This document shows positions 13,528 to 21,036 of a stretch of 64,000 nucleotides of DNA, piece by piece (the stretch's first letter is position 1; each line of letters starts with the position of its first letter). The notes beneath the pieces are model-generated. The model was not told the origin of the DNA. It saw only the letters and a list, made by a program, of their open reading frames with translations, and searched no databases. The position numbers were made by a program, and so were the translations under genes. Location of the stretch: the NCBI GenBank assembly GCA_963751355.1, contig CAVVVS010000005.1, positions 1 to 64,000 of the forward strand, in the 5' to 3' direction. Origin of the DNA: CAVVVS01 sp963751355. GTDB taxonomy: Bacteria; Bacteroidota; Ignavibacteria; Ignavibacteriales; Ignavibacteriaceae.

Positions 13528-13758
13528 GGGCAATTAGTACAATTTTTTTAACGATCTCCCCAGGTGAAAGAATAAAATCAATACTCCTGTTTGCTATTGC
13601 ATTTTTCGGCATATCGGGTTACGCAGTTGTATCAAGCATCTACGCGATGGTAAGCCACCGGCTTCTTTTATACCACACAGCGCGTCTGCTCTGTCACCAT
13701 CATAGCCGGAGACAATTACCGCAATAAGCTTGCCGTCCCGGTGCCGCGTTAGGGAACG
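13528..13758 (-). pseudogene. cheB-like protein-glutamate methylesterase relic
   Basis: Read on the minus strand, 13758 to about 13640 gives DGKLIAVIVSGYDGD then GIKEAGG, the core of a CheB methylesterase domain. After a frameshift, the same strand gives IA-stop-MLDTTA-stop-PDMPKNAIA, then SIDFILSPGEIVKKI, matching the CheB C-terminus. The two in-frame stops sit where Gln codons (CAG, CAA) are expected, so C-to-T changes would create them. Nothing before the SGYDGD block is preserved. It is a dead fragment; no chemotaxis genes adjoin. Confidence 0.8.
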
Positions 13759-13811
13759 AAAAAAAACCGTAATTACTACCTCAGAAAAAAAATCAAGATC
13801 AATTGACTTGA

Positions 13812-13994
13812 CTATTTGACTTTTTCAATTATTAATAAAAAGTCAATTTTAGATGTTGCTCCCATGAGTTGGGAAGTAGGTCTAACATTCGGAAGTACTG
13901 AAATTATTTCTCCATTTAGATTATTTAAGAACTGTTCTAGTTTTTCCTGTATGTTACTTCTATTAACTTCGATGCGGTGCACTCTGTAGTTCAT
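13812..13994 (-). CDS. small conserved hypothetical protein (DUF4177-like size and pattern)
   Basis: This protein of about 60 residues starts MNYRVHRIEV, has an amphipathic helix (NIQEKLEQFLNNL) and ends with a beta-strand (IDFLLIIEKV). The beta-helix-beta pattern and length are like DUF4177-type small proteins, of unknown role. An upstream in-frame ATG exists at 14009, but AGGGA lies 6 nt before the ATG at 13994, so I prefer that start. It is monocistronic. Confidence 0.55.
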   Translation of the reverse strand: MNYRVHRIEVNRSNIQEKLEQFLNNLNGEIISVLPNVRPTSQLMGATSKIDFLLIIEKVK

Positions 13995-14009
13995 GTTATT
14001 TCCCTTCAT

Positions 14010-14522
14010 TAATGATTATTGCATTTGTAATAATATGAAAGACTATTATTTATGTATGACTATTTTAGTTCTGTAATGCCACATAACGGTTACTTGTATG
14101 ATGTCAAGGGTCACTAAAACCAGCCACTTGTGTTTGTTCTGACAACGTAGATGTCAAATTATTGCAGAATAAAATTCATCTAAAGCACCAAATCTTTAGG
14201 GAGGATTCATATTATTTTTGTATTTATTCGATGCCGGAGTTACGTAGATAGTTATGTTTTGTTAAATAAATTACAAGTATATCTTAGTGTGGTTATATTT
14301 ATGCAAGCCCCTTTATCACAGCTTTAGTAAACTATTCAAATTGAATACTTATATCAAGGGAAAAGTAATGTTTTGTAAAAAAGATTTTTTAGTATTAACA
14401 TCATATCATTTTTCACAAAAACAATTTGGATCTTTTTTTTATAAAAACCTTGCCGCATATGTTAGTAAAACGACTTACAAATCATGTCAAGTACGTTTAA
14501 TAAAAAATAATAAATTATTTTC
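14010..14522. other. intergenic region with repeat copy 2
   Basis: Non-coding stretch between the small ORF and the promoter of the GbsR-type regulator. The repeat at 14261-14390 occupies its right part. A 79-residue open frame across the repeat (14287-14526) has no ribosome site and no recognisable protein, so I treat it as non-coding. Confidence 0.6.
14261..14390 (+). repeat. dispersed repeat copy 2
   Basis: It begins GTTAAATAAATTACAAGTAT and includes GGTTATATTTATGCAAGCCC (14291-14310), TAAACTATT, ATACTTATATCAAG and TTTTGTAAAAAA in the same order as copy 1 at 9588-9720. It ends about 130 bp upstream of the regulator promoter. Confidence 0.75.
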
Positions 14523-14551
14523 TTGACTTTAAACAATTTGTACCTTAAATT
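14523..14551 (+). promoter_or_regulatory. sigma-70-like promoter of the GbsR-type regulator
   Basis: TTGACT (14523-14528), a 17-nt spacer and TAAATT (14546-14551) lie about 40 bp before the start codon. The palindromic operator at 14559-14574 would overlap the expected transcription start. Confidence 0.5.
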
Positions 14552-14558
14552 TTTAATG

Positions 14559-14574
14559 TTTGAAAAATTTCAAA
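14559..14574. promoter_or_regulatory. palindromic operator, copy 1 (regulator promoter)
   Basis: TTTGAAAAATTTCAAA is a near-perfect 16-bp palindrome directly downstream of the predicted -10 and 17 nt before the ATG. The same palindrome recurs before the fabG-like gene, again followed by ATATTAAAA. Binding by the adjacent regulator is inferred. Confidence 0.65.
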
Positions 14575-14590
14575 TATTAAAAACATTGAT

Positions 14591-15082
14591 ATGACAGCAG
14601 AAGAAAAAGTAAGAAAAGAAATTATCCAGAGGTTTGGCGTTGCATATAAAACCTTCGGATTAAATAAACTGATGGGGCATGTTGTGGCGCTGCTGCTTTC
14701 TTCAGCTTCACCGCTTTCGCTCGACGAAATAACAGAACAGCTCGGACGCAGTAAAGGACCGATCAGTCAAATTGTGCGCAGGCTTCGTGATAAAAATTTA
14801 ATTCGCAAAGCATGGTCACCGGAAAACAATCGTAAAGATTACTACGAAATTGAACCCGAAATTTTTGAAAATGCCTTTCGTAATAATCTCGAACTGATTA
14901 AGAATAACACAAGAATTGCCGTACAGCTTAAGCAGAAGGCAACGCATGAGAAAAAAAACAACGCGGCGATAAAAACAATTTACGAGAGATTAATTGAAAT
15001 GGAACAATTTTATAAACTAATGGAAAAACATTTCGACGGGTTTCTTGATGAGTGGGAGAAAGAAAAGAATAAACTTTTATAA
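14591..15082 (+). CDS. GbsR/MarR-family transcriptional regulator
   Basis: This 163-residue protein has a winged-helix core: HVVALLLSSASPLSLDEITEQLGRSKGPISQIVRRLRDKNLIRKAW (about 35-80). The surrounding pattern, with FG near the N-terminus and a long C-terminal dimerisation helix, fits the GbsR branch of MarR-type regulators. It is the first gene of a same-strand locus running to 24466. Identical palindromes overlap its own promoter and precede the next gene, so autoregulation and repression of the operon are likely. The effector may be an acyl or acyl-CoA metabolite of the pathway; that is inference. Confidence 0.88.
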   Translation: MTAEEKVRKEIIQRFGVAYKTFGLNKLMGHVVALLLSSASPLSLDEITEQLGRSKGPISQIVRRLRDKNLIRKAWSPENNRKDYYEIEPEIFENAFRNNLELIKNNTRIAVQLKQKATHEKKNNAAIKTIYERLIEMEQFYKLMEKHFDGFLDEWEKEKNKLL

Positions 15083-15136
15083 GTAGATAAAATGGATGTA
15101 AAGAAATTTTCCTGAATTTTTATTTTGAATTTAACG

Positions 15137-15152
15137 TTTGAAAATTTTCAAA
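15137..15152. promoter_or_regulatory. palindromic operator, copy 2 (fabG-like promoter region)
   Basis: TTTGAAAATTTTCAAA is a perfect 16-bp palindrome 24 nt before the fabG-like start. It shares its sequence and the downstream ATATTAAAA with the operator in front of the regulator gene. Confidence 0.7.
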
Positions 15153-15176
15153 AGTTGCAAATATTAAAAGGGGCTA

Positions 15177-15917
15177 ATGATGAAAAGATTAGAGAATAAA
15201 ATTGCAATAATAACCGGCGGGGCTAGTGGAATAGGGAAAGCCGCCGTAATAAAATTTTTAGCAGAAGGCGCCCGTGTTGTAATTTGGGATGTAATGGAAG
15301 CCGCGGCGCTAAATTTAAAACAAGAACTTAATAATGAAAATCTTGATTTCATTAAAATTGACGTTACCAATTTTATTTCGGTTGAAGCGACTGCAAAACA
15401 GGTATCGGAGAAATATGGTAAAATTGATGTGCTGATAAATAATGCCGGAATTACAAAGGATGCTACATTACTAAAAATGACTCCCGACCAATGGAAGCAG
15501 GTTATTGACGTAAACTTAACAGGGGTTTTCAACTGTACAAAAGCCGTTGCGCCCTACATGGTTAAAAGTAAATCAGGCAAAATAATAAATACGTCTTCGG
15601 TGGTGGGAATTTACGGTAACTTCGGACAAACAAATTATGCAGCCTCAAAATCAGGCATAATTGGAATGACAAAAGTTTGGGCACGTGAGTTGGGAAGAAA
15701 GGGGATAAATGTGAATGCCGTTGCCCCCGGTTTTATCGCTACTGAGATGGTGAAGACCATTCCTGAAAATGTAATTACCATGCTTCAAGAAAAAACTCCT
15801 CTCGGCAGATTAGGAGATCCGTCTGATATTGCCGATGCTTATCTATTCCTCGCTAGCGACGAAGCAAAGTTTATCACAGGGATTACTCTAAGTGTTGACG
15901 GAGGTCTGGTTCTCTAA
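15177..15917 (+). CDS. SDR-family 3-oxoacyl reductase (FabG-like)
   Basis: The protein has the classical short-chain dehydrogenase layout in 246 residues. The cofactor loop TGGASGIG is at 13-20, NNAG at 88-91, Asn113/114 follows in DVN, Ser140/141 is the catalytic serine, and Tyr154 with Lys158 lie in YAASK. FabG-type enzymes reduce 3-oxoacyl thioesters with NAD(P)H. AAAGGGG lies before tandem ATGs at 15177 and 15180; either may be used. The KAS III-like gene follows after 27 bp, so its substrate is probably an acyl thioester of this pathway rather than of general fatty-acid synthesis. Confidence 0.9.
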   Translation: MMKRLENKIAIITGGASGIGKAAVIKFLAEGARVVIWDVMEAAALNLKQELNNENLDFIKIDVTNFISVEATAKQVSEKYGKIDVLINNAGITKDATLLKMTPDQWKQVIDVNLTGVFNCTKAVAPYMVKSKSGKIINTSSVVGIYGNFGQTNYAASKSGIIGMTKVWARELGRKGINVNAVAPGFIATEMVKTIPENVITMLQEKTPLGRLGDPSDIADAYLFLASDEAKFITGITLSVDGGLVL

Positions 15918-15944
15918 TCATTAAAAGGGAATTACTATCAGTTT

Positions 15945-16934
15945 ATGAAAAATGCTGTAATAATAGCCACGGGCTCTTACGCCCCGGAAAAAGTTCTGCC
16001 GAATAGTTATTTCAATGAACTTCTGGGCGAAGATGTTGATACATGGTTAACCGAAAATTTAACAATTAGAGAAAGACGCTGGTGCGCGGATGATGAATCA
16101 ACCGCAGATTTGTGTGTACACGCTGCTAACAACGCACTTAAAAATGCCGGCATAAAACCGGAAGACATAAACCTTATTATTATCGCTACAGACACGCCCG
16201 AGTATATTTCGCCTTCCACAGCTTCTGTTGTTCAGTATCGCCTTGGCGCAGTTAACGCAGGAACCTTTGATGTTAACACTGCATGTGCCGGCTTTGTTAC
16301 CGCTGTTGATATAGCTTCAAAATATATAAGAGGGGATGAAAAATATAAACATATACTTGTAGTGGGTGCTTACGCTATGAGCAAATATCTGGATATGACC
16401 GATAAAAAAACGGTTACTCTTTTTGCCGACGGTGCGGGTGCTGTCATTCTCTCTGCAAAAGAAGATAACGAAAGAGGTTATTTAACCGGCGATCTTTATA
16501 CCGAGGGACAATATGCGGATTGGATGGGTATTTATGCTGGCGGGACTCACACACCTGTAACAAACGAAGTAATTCAAAGAAAAGACCAGTTGCTTAAATT
16601 CGTTAAAAAATTTCCCAAGAAATTGAATCCCGATACATGGACGAAAATGGCAAAAGATATTTGTGAACGGTTAAACGTTAAGCCGGATGATTTCAAAACG
16701 TTTTTCTTCACCCAGATAAATATTAATAGTATTTGGGAAACATTGGACAATCTTGGCGTCGACAGAGCAAAAGGGCATACAATAATGGACCGCTTCGGAT
16801 ATACCGGGTCGGCATGTATTCCTATGGCTTTAGATGACGCGGTGAAAAAAAATAAACTTAATAAGGGCGATCTTGTAATGTTTATAGGATCTGGGGGCGG
16901 ACTAGCTTTTGCCAGTGCGGCTTTCAGATGGTAA
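15945..16934 (+). CDS. KAS III-like thiolase-fold enzyme with altered catalytic triad
   Basis: At 329 residues it matches the beta-ketoacyl-ACP synthase III (FabH) length and fold. The nucleophile Cys114 is in NTACAGF, the FADGAGA loop is at 160-166 and the C-terminal glycine loop is GSGGGLAFA. Where FabH has His in HQAN, this protein has Thr256 in FTQIN. Where FabH has Asn in HGNTSAA, it has Tyr286 in FGYTGSA. The His/Asn pair drives malonyl decarboxylation, so ordinary FabH activity is unlikely. Acyl transfer or a non-decarboxylative Claisen-type reaction would fit better. It sits between the SDR and the symporter genes. Confidence 0.85.
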   Translation: MKNAVIIATGSYAPEKVLPNSYFNELLGEDVDTWLTENLTIRERRWCADDESTADLCVHAANNALKNAGIKPEDINLIIIATDTPEYISPSTASVVQYRLGAVNAGTFDVNTACAGFVTAVDIASKYIRGDEKYKHILVVGAYAMSKYLDMTDKKTVTLFADGAGAVILSAKEDNERGYLTGDLYTEGQYADWMGIYAGGTHTPVTNEVIQRKDQLLKFVKKFPKKLNPDTWTKMAKDICERLNVKPDDFKTFFFTQININSIWETLDNLGVDRAKGHTIMDRFGYTGSACIPMALDDAVKKNKLNKGDLVMFIGSGGGLAFASAAFRW

Positions 16935-16975
16935 ACTTTCTCTGTTTGATTTTTATTATCATAAAAAAATAATTT

Positions 16976-18508
16976 ATGAACAACATAGCTTCAAATGAGC
17001 TTGTAACTGCTGGTTGGGCGCTTGTAATTATTTACATGGCGGTTATTCTTTTTCTTGTTGTGCGCGGTGCGTTAAAAATAAAAAATATGAATGACTATGC
17101 CGTCGGCAATATTGCATTTTCACCAATCGCTGTCGGACTTGCACTTGCAGCTTCAATGACCAGCGCGGCAACTTTTATAATTAATCCGGGTTTTATTGCG
17201 CTTTACGGTATAAGCGGAGTAATTTCTTACGCAATTGTTTTACCAATTGCTGCTATGGTATCGTTAGTACTTCTTACCAAAGGTTTCCGTAAACACGGCA
17301 GTACAGTTAAAGCATTAACAATGGCGCAGTGGATGGGAACCCGTTATAACAGTAAAGCTTATTCGCTTTTTTTCGCATTTCTTTCGCTGCTGCTAATAAC
17401 ATTTATCGTTTTGATCTGCGTCGGGCTGACAAAAGTTCTGTCAAAAACATTGAATGTAAGCGAGCTGGCAATATTAATAGGAATTGTCGTTTTTATTTTC
17501 GGTTATATGATGTTCGGCGGTGCAAATTCAATGGTTTATACAAATACCGTTCAAGCTGTTATAATGCTAGCCGTCGCTTTTATTCTTCTCGGTTCGGGTT
17601 ATCAAAATTTCAGTAACGGCGTACACGGTTTTTTGAATAAACTCAGCAGTATCGATCCGCATTTAATTCAATCCACAAATGGAAGCAGTTTTCTTTTCCG
17701 TGATTATTTTGAAATAATCTTTGCGCAAATTGTTATCGGCGCCGCAATCGTATGTCAGCCTCATATCATCACAAAATCTCTTTTATTGAAAACAGATAAG
17801 GATGTAAACAAATACCTTGTGAGCGGAATTATTACGGAGATGATATTCTTTTTAGTAGTCATTACCGGATTATATGCAAGAATAGCATTTCCCAATTTAA
17901 CCGTGAACGGGGTTCCTTTAAAGCTTGATGGAATCGTTTCGGCTTATGTTGTAAAGGAATTCCCTGTTTATGTAGGATTATTTGTAGTGCTTGGTTTAAT
18001 CAGCGCAGGAATTTCAACTCTCGAAGGTTTAATTCAAGCTATATCAACAACCGTTACAACCGATATTATTGAACCGATCTTTGGCAAAAGACTTCCTAAA
18101 GAACTATCAGAACGTGAACACATAAAAATTATTATTAATAGAGCCGTAATTATTATATTAGCAGTTGTTTCAGTTTTAATTTCATACAATCAACTCGTAA
18201 ACCCGAAATTAAGCGTGGGGATATTTGCTCAAAACGGTGTTTACGCATACTTTTCCGCAGCATTTGTTCCGATTTTATTCGGGATGTTTTTGAAAAATGT
18301 TCCGAAGGCTTCAGTTATTGCGGCATCTATTATTGCCGTTATAGTGCATTTTATTTTTTATTACGGCAAGGTAGCCGTCCCGTTTACAAAAGCTACGGGA
18401 GAGAATCCGGGCGTAGCCGCAGCAGTGGCAATTTCGGTTTCGCTGATTGCCGGCGGAATAATTTATATGTCAGTTAGGGGAAAATCCGATGTTCAACTTT
18501 CAAACTGA
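16976..18508 (+). CDS. sodium:solute symporter family transporter
   Basis: This 510-residue protein has about 13 hydrophobic segments and the sodium/solute symporter hallmarks: ALAASMTSAATFI near residue 60, GANSMVYTNTVQAVIM near 180 and GLISAGISTLEGLIQA near 350. It most resembles the carboxylate or pantothenate-transporting branches (PanF/ActP-like), though substrate cannot be read from sequence. Its stop overlaps the acyl-CoA ligase start by 20 bp, so uptake and CoA activation are probably translationally coupled. That supports a carboxylic acid as substrate. Confidence 0.9.
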   Translation: MNNIASNELVTAGWALVIIYMAVILFLVVRGALKIKNMNDYAVGNIAFSPIAVGLALAASMTSAATFIINPGFIALYGISGVISYAIVLPIAAMVSLVLLTKGFRKHGSTVKALTMAQWMGTRYNSKAYSLFFAFLSLLLITFIVLICVGLTKVLSKTLNVSELAILIGIVVFIFGYMMFGGANSMVYTNTVQAVIMLAVAFILLGSGYQNFSNGVHGFLNKLSSIDPHLIQSTNGSSFLFRDYFEIIFAQIVIGAAIVCQPHIITKSLLLKTDKDVNKYLVSGIITEMIFFLVVITGLYARIAFPNLTVNGVPLKLDGIVSAYVVKEFPVYVGLFVVLGLISAGISTLEGLIQAISTTVTTDIIEPIFGKRLPKELSEREHIKIIINRAVIIILAVVSVLISYNQLVNPKLSVGIFAQNGVYAYFSAAFVPILFGMFLKNVPKASVIAASIIAVIVHFIFYYGKVAVPFTKATGENPGVAAAVAISVSLIAGGIIYMSVRGKSDVQLSN

Positions 18509-20012
18509 TTGGTTGAAAAAATGGGCGGAGTATACTCCGGCAAGAACGATTCTTAGGGAACATGAATCTCATGTTCAATGGACATATTCCGACTTTAACA
18601 ACAGGGCAAACGCTTTGGCAATTTACCTGCTTGATGAATTAAATATAAAACGCGGGGAGCGTATCGCGGTATATTCTAAAAACAGAGCCGAATATGTTCT
18701 GTTATTTTTTGCATGTATAAAAATGGGCGCTATTCTTGTCCCGCTGAATTTTCGCTTAACGCCTCGGGAGCTCGATATTTTGATATCGGATGCAGAACCG
18801 GTTTTATTCCTATTTGAAAAAGAATTCGAACAGCAGGTAAAAAATCTTGAAACATTAAAGGAAATAAAATTTAAAAGGAACTTTGAAGATTTATCAGCTT
18901 TTCTACATGAACATGTAACTCAAGCTGAATTCGTTCCCCGGTACTTAGCCGGAGAGGATGACCCTGTAATGATTCTTTATACCGCCGGTACAACGGGATT
19001 ATCAAAAGGGGTGATAATAAATCATCGTATGCTGTTTTGGAATGCTATTAATACAGGATTACGCCTCGATTTAACTTCAAACGATCATACTCAAAGTTTC
19101 GCGCCGTTCTTTCACACCGGGGGATGGAACGTGTTGTTCACGCCGTTCGTTCTGCACGGCGCTTCGCATACCTTGTTAACCGGGTTCGATGCTGATTTAA
19201 TTCTTCAATTAATGGAAAAAGAAAAAACAACTATTCTTTTTGGTGTCCCGACAATGCTGCAGATGCTGGCTGACTCACCATATTTTGAAAAGGTTGACCT
19301 TTCTTCAGTGAGATATGCAATTGTAGGAGGTGCCCCGATGCCTATTCCTTTAATTAATAAATGGCATGAAAAAGGGATTTTCATACGCCAGGGTTATGGT
19401 TTAACGGAAGTCGGTCCGAATTGCTTTTCACTTCATCAAGATGATGCGATTAGAAAACGAGGCTCAATCGGTTTTCCTAATTTTTATATTGAAGCAAAAA
19501 TCATAAATGACAAAAATGAAGAGTGTAAAGTAAATGAAGTCGGTGAACTCTGGATGCGCTCGCCGGTTGTAACTCCAGGTTATTGGAGAAAAGAAAAAGA
19601 AACTACAGAAAGCATAACCGGCGGATGGTTTCATACGGGCGATATGATGAAGAAAGATGAAGAAGAATATTTCTATGTAGTCGACCGCAAAAAGAATATG
19701 TACATAAGCGGAGGAGAGAATGTTTATCCGGCGGAAGTTGAAAAATTTCTTTATACAAATTCTAAAATAAAAGAAGTAGCCGTTATAGGCGTTCCGGATG
19801 ATAAATGGGGGGAAGTCGGGAAAGCTTACATTGTTTTAAACCGGGGAGAAAGGTTAACCGAAAATGATATGTTGGATTATTGTAAAGGACAGCTTGCAAA
19901 GTACAAAATTCCCAGATATGCGGAGTTTTTAGAAGAACTTCCCAAAAACGATGCAGGGAAAATTAATAAAAAAGAATTATTACAGTTATACTTAATTAAA
20001 CAAAATAAATAA
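18489..20012 (+). CDS. acyl-CoA ligase (AMP-binding family)
   Basis: The 507-residue enzyme has the adenylate-forming motifs in order: ILYTAGTTGLSKG (P-loop, about 160-172), GYGLTEVGPN, TGDMMKKDEEEYFYVVDRKK with the hinge Asp, GGENVYPAEVE and the C-terminal GKINKKEL with the catalytic lysine. It activates a carboxylic acid with ATP and CoA. Size and motifs fit medium or long-chain fatty-acid or aryl-acid CoA ligases. It overlaps the symporter gene by 20 bp. In this locus it would supply the thioester used by the KAS III-like and SDR proteins. Confidence 0.92.
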   Translation: MFNFQTDWLKKWAEYTPARTILREHESHVQWTYSDFNNRANALAIYLLDELNIKRGERIAVYSKNRAEYVLLFFACIKMGAILVPLNFRLTPRELDILISDAEPVLFLFEKEFEQQVKNLETLKEIKFKRNFEDLSAFLHEHVTQAEFVPRYLAGEDDPVMILYTAGTTGLSKGVIINHRMLFWNAINTGLRLDLTSNDHTQSFAPFFHTGGWNVLFTPFVLHGASHTLLTGFDADLILQLMEKEKTTILFGVPTMLQMLADSPYFEKVDLSSVRYAIVGGAPMPIPLINKWHEKGIFIRQGYGLTEVGPNCFSLHQDDAIRKRGSIGFPNFYIEAKIINDKNEECKVNEVGELWMRSPVVTPGYWRKEKETTESITGGWFHTGDMMKKDEEEYFYVVDRKKNMYISGGENVYPAEVEKFLYTNSKIKEVAVIGVPDDKWGEVGKAYIVLNRGERLTENDMLDYCKGQLAKYKIPRYAEFLEELPKNDAGKINKKELLQLYLIKQNK

Positions 20013-20030
20013 TTAATAATAGGGGTTATC

Positions 20031-20966
20031 ATGAAACGTTTCATTTTAGCAGCCGCAATTTTAGCAGCTGCGCTTATGTTCTCTGCTTGTAAAAGTAGTT
20101 CGGACAGCACACCGACGGCACCGGAAGTACAAGCAGATGTGATAGTAGGATCCTGGATTTCCGAAGCCGTTGATGTAGCGCCGGGATTAATTGCAACATT
20201 AAAAACAACAAAAATTATTGCTACTTTTAATGAAAACAAAACATATCAGGTAGTTGCAACAGATTCTGCGGGCGCTTCCGTTACTTATTCGGGCACTTAC
20301 ACGACATCCGAAAATACCGGTACAACTATCAAATCAATAGTTTTGAATCAAACCGCACCGACTTCAGTTACTTCAACAGGAATTTATCAAGTTAATAAAA
20401 GCGGTTTTTTGACTTACGAAGTAATTCAAACTACTCCCGCAATTGCTGGCTTTTCGGCTCCTAACGCTGCTGCAGGATTCGGCAGCACTTCTTACAATGG
20501 AGTTGCCCTCGGTGCTACATGGACTCAAAAGTTCACACCTTCTTCTCCCAAAGAAGATTTGATAATCGGCTCCTGGTTATCGGAAGGTGATAATGTAGCT
20601 CCGGGATTAAAAGCAACATTAAAAACGAAAAAGATTGTCGCTGTTTTTAATTCAAACAACACATATAAAGTAATCGCCACCGATAGCAGCAATGTTGATG
20701 TTACATATGAAGGCACCTATACTACTACTGACAATGCAAATACTTCAATAAAGAATATTACTTTAAACCAAACTGTACCAGCATCGGTTACTTCAACAGG
20801 AATTTGCAGAGTAACCGCGACGGGTGTCCTTTATTATGAAGTAATTCAAACTACCCCTGCCATCAGCGGGTTTACTGCACCCACGGTTGCAGGCGGATTC
20901 GGAAGTACGGCTTACAACGGATTTCCGTTAGGTAAAACCTGGATACAACTTTTTGTTAAACAATGA
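20031..20966 (+). CDS. lipoprotein with two tandem homologous domains
   Basis: The signal peptide ends at a lipobox, LMFSAC, with Cys20 lipidated. Two repeats of about 135 residues follow. Each starts with GSW(I/L)SE, then VAPGL(I/K)ATLKT, FN-NTY, and ends YEVIQTTPAI plus GFGST-YNG. The pattern suggests two lipocalin-like beta domains. No enzyme motif is seen. It sits between the acyl-CoA ligase (18 bp) and the outer-membrane barrel gene and may bind the hydrophobic substrate at the envelope. That role is inference. Confidence 0.75.
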   Translation: MKRFILAAAILAAALMFSACKSSSDSTPTAPEVQADVIVGSWISEAVDVAPGLIATLKTTKIIATFNENKTYQVVATDSAGASVTYSGTYTTSENTGTTIKSIVLNQTAPTSVTSTGIYQVNKSGFLTYEVIQTTPAIAGFSAPNAAAGFGSTSYNGVALGATWTQKFTPSSPKEDLIIGSWLSEGDNVAPGLKATLKTKKIVAVFNSNNTYKVIATDSSNVDVTYEGTYTTTDNANTSIKNITLNQTVPASVTSTGICRVTATGVLYYEVIQTTPAISGFTAPTVAGGFGSTAYNGFPLGKTWIQLFVKQ

Positions 20967-20980
20967 TAATCCAATTGATC

Positions 20981-21011
20981 AATGGCGAAAGAGATTTCGC
21001 CATTAATATTT
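20981..21011 (+). terminator. hairpin between lipoprotein and porin genes (weak terminator or attenuator)
   Basis: AATGGCGAAA (20981-20990), loop GAGA and TTTCGCCATT (20995-21004) form a perfect 10-bp stem. It is followed by AATATTTTT, an interrupted U-tract, so read-through into the next gene is possible. Confidence 0.55.
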
Positions 21012-21036
21012 TTACTTGGATCAATGGAGGATATAA

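Noticed and set aside
13524..13727. Plus-strand 67-residue open frame
   Set aside because: It is antisense to the cheB relic, which explains the sequence better.
14287..14526. Plus-strand 79-residue open frame before the regulator
   Set aside because: It spans the dispersed repeat and promoter, has no ribosome site, and copy 1 of the repeat has no matching frame.
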